From Streptomyces sp. NBC_01460 (GTDB taxonomy: Bacteria; Actinomycetota; Actinomycetes; Streptomycetales; Streptomycetaceae): DNA of 64,000 nt. Below the pieces are notes generated by a model. The model worked only from the letters and a program-made list of their open reading frames with translations, was not told the origin of the DNA and made no database searches. The stretch lies in the NCBI RefSeq assembly GCF_036227405.1, contig NZ_CP109473.1:5270001-5334000 (forward strand). Reading direction: 5' to 3'. Position numbers and translations under genes: made by a program. This document shows, piece after piece, positions 44,688-51,325 of the stretch (position 1 is the stretch's first letter; each line of letters opens with the position of its first letter).

Positions 44688-45305
44688 ATGAGCATCCGGC
44701 GTGCTACAGATCCTCGAAGGGCGGTGGCGGCTGCCTCCATGGTGGTTGTCATGGCCCTTTCCGTCATTGCCTGCGGTGGTGAGAACGGAGGTGGTGGCGG
44801 TGCGGAGAGCAACGCGACGTCCTCCTCGCCTGCCACGGCGAAGCCCACGGACGACGGGGCGGGGGGCCAGGAGGACACCGCCGCAGGGGACAACGTGGAC
44901 CCGAATGCAAAGTTGGCGGAAATCAAGGGCGCCAAAGACATGGTCCTCGTCATCAACGAGGTGAAGCGCGACTCATCGGGGTTCGTCACGGTCCAGGGGA
45001 CCATGACGAACGAGGGGGACGAACCAGTCAACCCCTCGGGCTGGTCAGGTAGCGAGCCGATCATCGTCCAGACGAACCTCAACTCCGTCGGTGGTGCCAC
45101 ACTCGTCGACAAGACGGGAAAGAAGCGCTACTACATTCTGAGGGACACGGACGGACGTTGCCTCTGCACAGCAGGGATCTCGGGCGTGATGCCCGGGAAG
45201 TCCTTGCCGGTGTTCATGCAATTCCCGGCTCCGCCGGACACGACGACGGAGGTTGACTTCACCCTGCCGACCTTCGCGACAACCTCGCTGAAGATCTCCG
45301 GGTGA
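44688..45305 (+). CDS. Lipoprotein of the flp operon
   Basis: A 205-residue lipoprotein with a type II signal, ALSVIACGG (Cys at about 29), followed by a Gly/Ser/Ala-rich tether (30-75). The beta-rich domain (about 80-205) has VINEVKRDSSGFVTVQGTMTNEG-like strands, an Ig/FxLYD-like pattern, and two Cys. It would sit on the outer face of the membrane near the pilus. Its stop overlaps the next start. No enzymatic motif is visible. Confidence 0.85.
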   Translation: MSIRRATDPRRAVAAASMVVVMALSVIACGGENGGGGGAESNATSSSPATAKPTDDGAGGQEDTAAGDNVDPNAKLAEIKGAKDMVLVINEVKRDSSGFVTVQGTMTNEGDEPVNPSGWSGSEPIIVQTNLNSVGGATLVDKTGKKRYYILRDTDGRCLCTAGISGVMPGKSLPVFMQFPAPPDTTTEVDFTLPTFATTSLKISG

Positions 45306-45964
45306 TGATCCACATGACACGTATCCGTGCACGGTTCAGGGCGCCGGATTCGGCGGGCATGATCATTGCGACAGTCGTGCTGATGGCTGGTACGACGATG
45401 CTTGGAGCCGGTCCGGCTCTTGCCGACGACGGTCCCAGTGTTCCGCCGGGCACCGAAGCGAGTGCCGAGCCGCCGGTCGAAGTCGACGGCAATGATCCTG
45501 ATCTGCAGATGCCCGAGGGCGGAACGCTCGCGCCCGCCAGGGTCCTCGACATCATCCAGGTGGTGGAGGATCTGGGCGGCGAGGAGCGCCGGGAGGACAG
45601 CAACGCAGACATCAAGTTCGCTCTGCAGGCCGAGGTCCTCTTCGGGAAGGACAGCGCCAAGCTGGGCCCGGAGGCGAATTCCCGGATCGCCGCCATCGCC
45701 GATGAGGTCAAGAAGCAGAACGCCACCAAGGTGCGGGTGTTCGGCTTCACCGACGACCTCGGCTCGGCAGCCCACGGCGATGTGCTGTCGAAGCAGCGTG
45801 CCGAAGCGGTCAACGGTGTCCTGTCCAAGCAACTGCCCCCGACGGTCACCTTCGAGATCCGCGGTTACGGCGAGGAGTACCCCATCTCCGACAACAGCAC
45901 GGAAGAGGGCCGGAAGAAGAACCGCCGCGTGGAGGTCTCATTCCAGCGCGGGGGCACCTCGTAG
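45305..45964 (+). CDS. Secreted OmpA-domain peptidoglycan-binding protein
   Basis: A 219-residue exported protein with signal peptide (about 1-38, cleavage near GPALADD) and a C-terminal OmpA-like domain (about 95-215). The domain has VRVFGFTDDLGSAAHGDVLSKQRAEAV and ends GRKKNRRVEVSF, the motif that binds diaminopimelate in peptidoglycan. In this Gram-positive setting it could anchor or guide the pilus through the thick wall. ATG 45305 overlaps the lipoprotein stop; GTG 45302 or ATG 45314 are alternatives. A terminator follows. Confidence 0.88.
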   Translation: MIHMTRIRARFRAPDSAGMIIATVVLMAGTTMLGAGPALADDGPSVPPGTEASAEPPVEVDGNDPDLQMPEGGTLAPARVLDIIQVVEDLGGEERREDSNADIKFALQAEVLFGKDSAKLGPEANSRIAAIADEVKKQNATKVRVFGFTDDLGSAAHGDVLSKQRAEAVNGVLSKQLPPTVTFEIRGYGEEYPISDNSTEEGRKKNRRVEVSFQRGGTS

Positions 45965-45982
45965 CAAGCCGGTACGGGCTCT

Positions 45983-46027
45983 CAGGGTTCCACGGCGCAT
46001 CCGATCCTGATGCGTCGTGGATCCCTG
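45983..46027 (+). terminator. Terminator of the flp operon
   Basis: CAGGGTTCCACGGCGCATC (45983-46001) pairs with GATGCGTCGTGGATCCCTG (46009-46027) in 17 of 19 positions. It separates the flp operon from the first pilin-toxin operon. Confidence 0.8.
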
Positions 46028-46140
46028 ACTATTCCGGACGCGGCACCTCCTGAGCTCTGTCCATACCTCGGGGCCGGCACCGGTTGGTGTCGGCCCCCAG
46101 GCATGCCGGAGCAGGGGCGGCGCGGTGCGGCAACCCTTAT

Positions 46141-46158
46141 TTGGGCCCTGAGGCCCAT
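46141..46158 (+). promoter_or_regulatory. Pilus-regulon promoter B (pilin-REase toxin operon)
   Basis: TTGGGCCC-TG-AGGCCCAT matches the regulon palindrome. The -10 at the expected distance is weak (TCCGAT at 46180-46185). Several further TGGG/CCCA half-sites lie between 46163 and 46215. It is the least regular of the eight sites. Confidence 0.6.
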
Positions 46159-46235
46159 GCCGATGGGCGTCGCCCGTGGTCCGATGGGTCTCGTGGGTGA
46201 AATCCCATGCATGGGCGACTGGTTGGGGGATCAGG

Positions 46236-48803
46236 GTGTCTGGCACAGGAGGATTCGCGGCTGTCGGCGGCTCCGGTTGGATATCGCTGCCTCCGGGGAG
46301 GACGTCGCTGCCGAGGCCTCTGCGGGTGGTGCTGGTCCTCGTCCGGGCGCTGTTCGGGTTCACCGTGGCGGGAGGCATCAGCGGGTTGATGCTGGCGGCG
46401 TCGGTCGACGGCGTTGACGGCGAACTGCTCGGGCTCCTGCTGTACGCCGCCCTGCCCGGTGCTGCGGGTTTCACCCTGTCGATGCATGTCCGCACGGGCG
46501 ATGTCTGGATCTGGCGCGGGCTCCTCGGCGTCCACGTGTGGTTCCTTCTCGGGGCGTGCGCGACGCTGAGCGGCGGGCAGACCGGTCGTGGTCTGACCCA
46601 GCTCGTGGTCCCGCTGGTCACCCTGGTCCTGTTGTGCCGTCGCAGTTCCCGTGACTGGTTCGATCTCCGGCCTGAACAGCGTGCCCCGCACCGGCCGTTC
46701 AGCATCGCCCGGATGATCACGTGGCGCCGTGACGGTGGGCAGACCGCGCTCGAGTACCTGGGCCTGATCCTGGTGGTCGTAGCCCTCATCGGCGGGCTGG
46801 TGGCCACCGGTATCGGCACCCAGCTGACCGGTGGGATCCGTAGCGCGCTCTGTGAGCTGACCGGTAGTTCGTGCCCAGCGCCCGCCCCCGGTGACGTGGT
46901 CGCGGGTGACGGTGACGAGGGCGAGGGCGGCGCAGACGACGGCGTGGACGGCGGCAGCACGGTCACCGGCGGGTCCACCACGACGGGCAGTGGGTCACAG
47001 ACCGGAGGAAGCGGCACGGGCGGGTCCGACACAGGTGGGTCCGACACCGGTGGGTCCGACACAGGTGGGTCCGACACCGGGGGATCCAGCACCGGGGGAT
47101 CCAGCACGGGCGGCTCGGACGCAGGAGGCTCGGACGCCGGAGGTACCGATACGGGTGGCGCCGCCTCAGGGGGCTCCACCACAGGCGGCACCACCGGGGG
47201 AGCCTCGGGGAGCGGCACAGAAGGCACGACCGGTGGTGACTCCGAAGGCACGAGCGGCGGCACCGGAGGCGGGACTGGCGGGACCACGGGCGGCGGCACC
47301 GAAGGCACGAGCAGTGGGACCACGGCCGGCGGCACCGGCGGGACCACAGGCGGCAGTACCGGCGGCACGGAGGCCGACCCGGCGAGCAGTGTGCAGGAGG
47401 AGACCGACGAGGAGAAGAACGACGCCGCCGACGACGAGCCCGGCTGGGAGGACGACGAGGCCGCCGGAGACGACGACAAGGAGGACGAGGAGGACTGCTT
47501 CTCCGGATTCGGGGCCTTCTTCTCCTGCGCCGGGGACAAGGTCAAGCAGGTCGGTCAGGGTCTCTTCGTCGACGGGATCTGGGGCGACGTCACCGGGATC
47601 TGGGACACGGTCACGGACCTCCCAGGCACCTGGGACGGCATCAAGGACTACGGCAGCTCGCTCGGTGACGCGTGGTCCGAGGGCACCAAGGACGCCGGCG
47701 AGAAGTGGAGCAAGGGCGACTACTGGGATGCCCTGACCGACTGGGGCGGCTCCTCCGTCGACACGGGACTGACCGTCCTCGACGACATGTTCATCGGTGA
47801 CGAGGTCAAGGACCAGTGGAACAACGGTCAGAAGACCCGCGCCGGCACCACCGTCGTGTGGAACATCGGCTCCCTCTTCATCCCCGGCTACGGCGAGGCC
47901 AAGATCGCCCAGAAGCTGGGCAAGCTCGGGAAACTCGGCAAGCTGGGCAAGCTCGGCGAGGCGGCCCAGAAGGCGGGCAAGGCCGCCGAGCGGGCGCGCA
48001 AGGCCGTGGACAAGGGCGACGTCGACGGCGCGAAGAAGGCCGCGGACGAGGCCCAGGAGCATGCCGACGACGCGGCCGACGAACTGGCCGAGAAGGGCTG
48101 CCTGATCAGCTCGGGGCCGCTCGGCGGCGGCCCACGGCAGCCTTCGTACGCCGGAGGTGTGAACGCGGCAGCGGGTGTCCCGGTTGCGTACCGCGTCAAC
48201 GGCGTCCCGGTGCTCTTCGCGGCGGAGAAGGACTGCGACGGGGTCAGCCAGGAGGAGATCGACGCCGCCGAGCAGGCGCAGAAGGACGCGGACGCGGCCA
48301 AGGCCGCCGCGAAGGAGGCCAGCCGCAAGCAGGTCGCGAAGTGGGCGAAACCCTCCTGGTACGGGGACCTGAAGAATCCCCGCAAGGGGTCGAAGGACCT
48401 CGGTGCCGGCCAGTGGAAGGCCAAGCAGTCCGTGGCCTACTGGCCCGGCATGGAACGCTGGATGCGCTACCAGGAACAGGTCTCCGGGGTGAAGCGGGGC
48501 AAGGAGTACGCGGTCAAGGACCCCAGCACCGGCCGTGACGTCGACTTCGACGGCTGGGACTCCGCCTCCCAGACGTTCAAGGAGGCTAAGTTCGGATACG
48601 GCAAGAAGGTGCGGCCCGACGGCACACTCGAGCCGGCCCAGGCGGCGAAGTTCGTCGAACAGGCGCAACGGCAGGTCCGTGCCGCCGGTGGCAAGCCGGT
48701 GGAATGGAACTTCTCCAATCCGAAGGTCGCCGAAGCGGCGCAGAAGGCGTTCGACGACGCCGACGTGGATGTGATCGTGAAGCACACTGCGGTGGAGAAC
48801 TAG
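46236..48803 (+). CDS. Pilin-leader polymorphic toxin with Tox-REase-5-like nuclease
   Basis: An 855-residue protein. About four membrane helices (22-150) precede a Flp-type prepilin site: DGG, then QTALEYLG with Glu173, then a hydrophobic helix ending GIGTQLTGGI and two Cys. A Gly/Ser/Thr stalk follows (about 220-385, nine tandem GGSDT-type units), then an acidic segment (390-430), soluble helical regions with five KLG repeats, and a C-terminal domain (about 715-855). That domain has RYQEQVSG, VDFDGWD (D772), EAK (E783, K785) and KPVEWNF, the pattern of restriction-endonuclease-fold toxin 5. I chose GTG 46236 with GGGGGA 5 bp upstream. The next gene resembles its immunity protein. Delivery through the Tad system is inference. 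Confidence 0.85.
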   Translation: MSGTGGFAAVGGSGWISLPPGRTSLPRPLRVVLVLVRALFGFTVAGGISGLMLAASVDGVDGELLGLLLYAALPGAAGFTLSMHVRTGDVWIWRGLLGVHVWFLLGACATLSGGQTGRGLTQLVVPLVTLVLLCRRSSRDWFDLRPEQRAPHRPFSIARMITWRRDGGQTALEYLGLILVVVALIGGLVATGIGTQLTGGIRSALCELTGSSCPAPAPGDVVAGDGDEGEGGADDGVDGGSTVTGGSTTTGSGSQTGGSGTGGSDTGGSDTGGSDTGGSDTGGSSTGGSSTGGSDAGGSDAGGTDTGGAASGGSTTGGTTGGASGSGTEGTTGGDSEGTSGGTGGGTGGTTGGGTEGTSSGTTAGGTGGTTGGSTGGTEADPASSVQEETDEEKNDAADDEPGWEDDEAAGDDDKEDEEDCFSGFGAFFSCAGDKVKQVGQGLFVDGIWGDVTGIWDTVTDLPGTWDGIKDYGSSLGDAWSEGTKDAGEKWSKGDYWDALTDWGGSSVDTGLTVLDDMFIGDEVKDQWNNGQKTRAGTTVVWNIGSLFIPGYGEAKIAQKLGKLGKLGKLGKLGEAAQKAGKAAERARKAVDKGDVDGAKKAADEAQEHADDAADELAEKGCLISSGPLGGGPRQPSYAGGVNAAAGVPVAYRVNGVPVLFAAEKDCDGVSQEEIDAAEQAQKDADAAKAAAKEASRKQVAKWAKPSWYGDLKNPRKGSKDLGAGQWKAKQSVAYWPGMERWMRYQEQVSGVKRGKEYAVKDPSTGRDVDFDGWDSASQTFKEAKFGYGKKVRPDGTLEPAQAAKFVEQAQRQVRAAGGKPVEWNFSNPKVAEAAQKAFDDADVDVIVKHTAVEN
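47019..47153 (+). repeat. Coding minisatellite: nine 15-bp units (GGSDT-type)
   Basis: Units such as GGCGGGTCCGACACA and GGTGGGTCCGACACC repeat in frame from 47019 to 47153. They encode GG(S/T)(D/S)(T/A). They form the core of the flexible stalk of the toxin and are prone to length variation. Confidence 0.85.
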
Positions 48804-48845
48804 CGGCAGCGGACGTAGCGGCAACGGACGTAGCGGCAGCGGACG
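48801..48845 (+). repeat. Three 15-bp tandem repeats starting at the toxin stop codon
   Basis: TAGCGGCAGCGGACG, TAGCGGCAACGGACG and TAGCGGCAGCGGACG run from 48801 to 48845. The first TAG is the toxin stop, and the following two TAGs are in the same frame. They fill most of the toxin-immunity gap. Confidence 0.85.
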
Positions 48846-48866
48846 TACGAGGGCGGAGAGAGGCAG

Positions 48867-49586
48867 ATGTCCGGCGAACTGGTGGTGAAGGTGTCCTGGG
48901 GGCCCCGGCCCGAGTCTTCCGAGGTGCTGGCGGCACGCTGGCTGGAGACGCTCGGCAGGCTGGCGGAGCTGTCCGCGCCGGCACCGGTCGACTGGCGGTG
49001 GGACACGGAGGGCGGGAAGGGAGATCCCGTCCCCTCCGACACCGACGAGTTCGCCGGCGTCGTCGAGGCCGGGGGGCCCGAGGAGGACGCCGACATTCTC
49101 GGCCGGCAGGCCGCCGTCGTCGGTACCTGGCCGGACGGAGGCTACGCGTACCTCAGGGCCAAGGGGGGCGGCAGCGACGCGTACACGCCGTTCACGGCCA
49201 CCCTCCAGCTGTTCCCGGGGGCCGAAGCGCCCGCGGGAGCCGCTCCGCCGCTGGCCGGCCGGCTGCCCGAGGTCCTGATCGCCCTGGCCGAATCGTGGGA
49301 GGCCGACACCGGTCTGTCCTACGACCGCCCGCTGTTCAACGCCGTCCGGGCGGCCTTCGGCCTGCGCAACTCGCAGCCCCGCTGCGGCTGGGCGACCTAT
49401 CTCTCCGCCAACCGCGCCGCACTGGTGCCCGGGGATCTGCCCGGATCCCGGCACCCGACGGCCGGCGGAGGGCTGGTCCTGGACTCCGGGCGTTCCACCG
49501 AGGCGGTCGAGGCCGCCCAGCGCGCGCTCGCGGAGGCGGGCGCGCTCGAACCCCTGCCCGTCGCCGCCCCCCGTCCCGCCTGGTGA
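48867..49586 (+). CDS. Imm52-like immunity protein for the REase toxin
   Basis: A 239-residue soluble acidic protein. WGPRPESSEVLAARWLETLGRLAEL near the N-terminus and CGWATYLSANRAAL near residue 170 resemble Imm52, the family paired with Tox-REase-5. The assignment is from memory of the family pattern and needs a profile search. It follows the toxin directly, with a purine-rich ribosome site before ATG 48867. Being cytosolic it would neutralise the nuclease in the producer. The stop overlaps the next gene (GTGA). Confidence 0.72.
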   Translation: MSGELVVKVSWGPRPESSEVLAARWLETLGRLAELSAPAPVDWRWDTEGGKGDPVPSDTDEFAGVVEAGGPEEDADILGRQAAVVGTWPDGGYAYLRAKGGGSDAYTPFTATLQLFPGAEAPAGAAPPLAGRLPEVLIALAESWEADTGLSYDRPLFNAVRAAFGLRNSQPRCGWATYLSANRAALVPGDLPGSRHPTAGGGLVLDSGRSTEAVEAAQRALAEAGALEPLPVAAPRPAW

Positions 49587-50092
49587 GCGGGGCACCGGAA
49601 CTCAGGACGAGGGTCCGCGACGACATCGCCGCGATCGAGACGCTGCGCACCGGCCCGTACGCGCCGCCTTGGGCGTGCTGCGCCGACCCCGGCCGCTCGG
49701 CCCACGGAGAGGACTTCGCGATCGTCGCGCTCCGGGTCGGCGAGGACTTCTACGACGCCGGAACAGGCGCCGGTGCCGCCACCACTGCCCATGCCGACCG
49801 GGACGCCGCGCACGAGGAGTTCGAGACCGAGCGCTGGGGAGTGGTACTCGCGCTGGACGCGCGCTGGGGGGCGCACCGCGTGCTTCCCACGGCTCCGTAC
49901 GAGGAGTGCGAGGCGGCGGGCGCCGTCGTCCCACCGCTCTTCGCGGCGCTCATCGAACTCGGCTACTCCGGCGACCTGCAGCTCTGGGACGCATACGGCT
50001 GCGCGGTCGGGGTCGGCGTCGGGCAGATGGACAAGGAGGAGCCGGTCGTCCTCTTCGCCGTGGCCCTGGGACCGGCCTACGCCGCCGACTGA
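49583..50092 (+). CDS. Hypothetical protein, third gene of the REase toxin operon
   Basis: A 169-residue soluble protein I do not recognise. It starts at GTG 49583, overlapping the immunity stop, so translation is coupled. It contains a CC pair (PPWACCADP at about 28-36) and acidic/aromatic stretches (LRVGEDFYDAG, LQLWDAYG). No signal peptide or membrane helix is seen. Tight coupling suggests a role with the toxin, such as a second immunity protein or chaperone; this is inference. Confidence 0.78.
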   Translation: MSGAPELRTRVRDDIAAIETLRTGPYAPPWACCADPGRSAHGEDFAIVALRVGEDFYDAGTGAGAATTAHADRDAAHEEFETERWGVVLALDARWGAHRVLPTAPYEECEAAGAVVPPLFAALIELGYSGDLQLWDAYGCAVGVGVGQMDKEEPVVLFAVALGPAYAAD

Positions 50093-50160
50093 CAGGGGCA
50101 CGTGGACCGGCGGCGCCCACCGGCACGGCCGGAGGGGCGGCGCCCACCGGCACGGCCCCG

Positions 50161-50262
50161 CCCCTCAAAAGCCCGCCCCTCAGAGCCGGCCCCGCCCCTC
50201 AGAGCGCGCGCCCCTAGATCCAGCCCCCCCTCAGAGCCAGCCCAGCCCCTCAGAGCCAGCCC
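50161..50262. repeat. Degenerate tandem repeats overlapping the DUF3592 stop
   Basis: About six copies of a 16-20-bp unit based on CCCCTCAGAGCCAGCC run from 50161 to 50262. The last copies contain the stop of the minus-strand DUF3592 gene (TCA at 50250-50252). They separate two convergent toxin-type operons. Confidence 0.75.
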
Positions 50263-50699
50263 CGCTCCGCCGCGAACCCGGCGAGCAGCCCCAGCGAGAA
50301 CAGCCCCAGCACCCCGGCGAACACCGCCGGCATCAGCAGCGGGCCCCACGCCCCCGGCCCGGCCACCGTGGCCAGCCGGTCCGGGGCCGCCGGGTCGTAG
50401 GAGACGCGTACCGGCGCCCCGACCCGGAAGCCGAACGGGCCGGGGGCGTGGTCGGTGAACTCCACCTCGCGGCCGTCCGGGGTGCGGAAGGCGAAGACGT
50501 ACTCGGTGCGGTAACGGTTCTCCGTGTCCGGGCCGCGGTCCACCGCACGCCGGTCCGAGCAGCGGCCCTCGGCCCGCTCGCCGTGCCGCACCAGCCGCAG
50601 CACGCGCAGGAGCCGGAGGCCGGAGCGGACCGCGAACGCGCCGAGGAACAGGCCGAACAGCAGCAGGAAGGTGGCCGTGCCACCGGGCAGTACGTCCAT
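50250..50699 (-). CDS. DUF3592-family membrane protein
   Basis: A 149-residue protein with an N-terminal helix (about 8-30), a central beta-rich domain (about 35-105, with YVFAFRTPDGREVEFTD and PVRVSYDPAAPDRL), and a C-terminal helix (about 115-142). This is the DUF3592 layout, common in actinobacteria and of unknown function. It lies 20 bp downstream of a lipoprotein gene on the same strand. It is probably the third gene of the operon led by the 665-residue pilin-like protein. Confidence 0.85.
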   Translation of the reverse strand: MDVLPGGTATFLLLFGLFLGAFAVRSGLRLLRVLRLVRHGERAEGRCSDRRAVDRGPDTENRYRTEYVFAFRTPDGREVEFTDHAPGPFGFRVGAPVRVSYDPAAPDRLATVAGPGAWGPLLMPAVFAGVLGLFSLGLLAGFAAERGWL

Positions 50700-50719
50700 G
50701 AACGAAGCTCCGCTACGGG

Positions 50720-51325
50720 TTACTTGACGGTGATGGACTCGACGAACGCATCGAGGTCCGCCGGACTCAGCGTGCCCTTCACCGCATTGATCCGGATGGC
50801 GAACGGTACGTCCTGCGAGTCGACCCCGGCCACCACGACCCCCGTCATCCGCGTCCCCTTCACGGGGGTCGACTCCTCGCCCGTCGAGGTGAACTCGTAG
50901 TCGATCCTGCGCGCTTCCCGGGCGCTCTCCTCGCCCGCGAGGCGCACGTCCCGGGTGTCCTCGCGGGTCGCTCCGAGGCCGATCCCGGCGCCCGCCGCCG
51001 CGGCGGCCTCGCCGGCGTCGTCGACGCCCGTGGCGAAGTCCAGCTGGACCGACACCATGCCGGTGCGCAGCCCCTTCTCCTCCTTCAGCGCCACCGCCGC
51101 GTTGGCCTTGCTCCGCTCGGCGGCCGGCTGGACGGCGTACCCGTCGTCCTGGGGGTAGCCGACGGAGACACTCTTCGTGTCGAGCGTGCCCCAGCCGTCC
51201 GGGACGGCTGCGGCGTCCGTGCCGCCGCAGCCGGTGAGCAGGGCCAGGCCGAGGGAGGCGGCAAGGGCGGTGCCGAGCGCCGTGGACTTCGTCAACGTGA
51301 TCGCCTCTTCGTCGCGCGTGTTCAC
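50720..51325 (-). CDS. Lipoprotein coupled to the pilin-like EF-hand protein
   Basis: A 201-residue lipoprotein. The signal peptide contains LGLALLTGCGG (lipobox Cys at about 33). The mature part is a beta-rich LpqN/DUF-like domain (WGTLDTKSVSVGYPQDDGYAV, ending SPADLDAFVESITVK). GTG 51325 overlaps the TGA of the preceding gene (GTGA), giving the start MNTRDEEAIT; the alternative TTG 51295 gives a more typical short signal peptide with GAAGAGG upstream. By position it belongs with the pilin-like protein and may anchor it at the membrane. Confidence 0.83.
   Translation of the reverse strand: MNTRDEEAITLTKSTALGTALAASLGLALLTGCGGTDAAAVPDGWGTLDTKSVSVGYPQDDGYAVQPAAERSKANAAVALKEEKGLRTGMVSVQLDFATGVDDAGEAAAAAGAGIGLGATREDTRDVRLAGEESAREARRIDYEFTSTGEESTPVKGTRMTGVVVAGVDSQDVPFAIRINAVKGTLSPADLDAFVESITVK

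Noticed and set aside
46176..46235. Longer N-terminus for the REase toxin starting at 46176
   Set aside because: It would overlap the expected -10/transcript start of promoter B and lacks a ribosome site, whereas GTG 46236 has GGGGGA 5 bp upstream.
47019..47153. CRISPR-like regular repeats
   Set aside because: The 15-bp units are in-frame Gly/Ser codons without spacers; they are a coding minisatellite.
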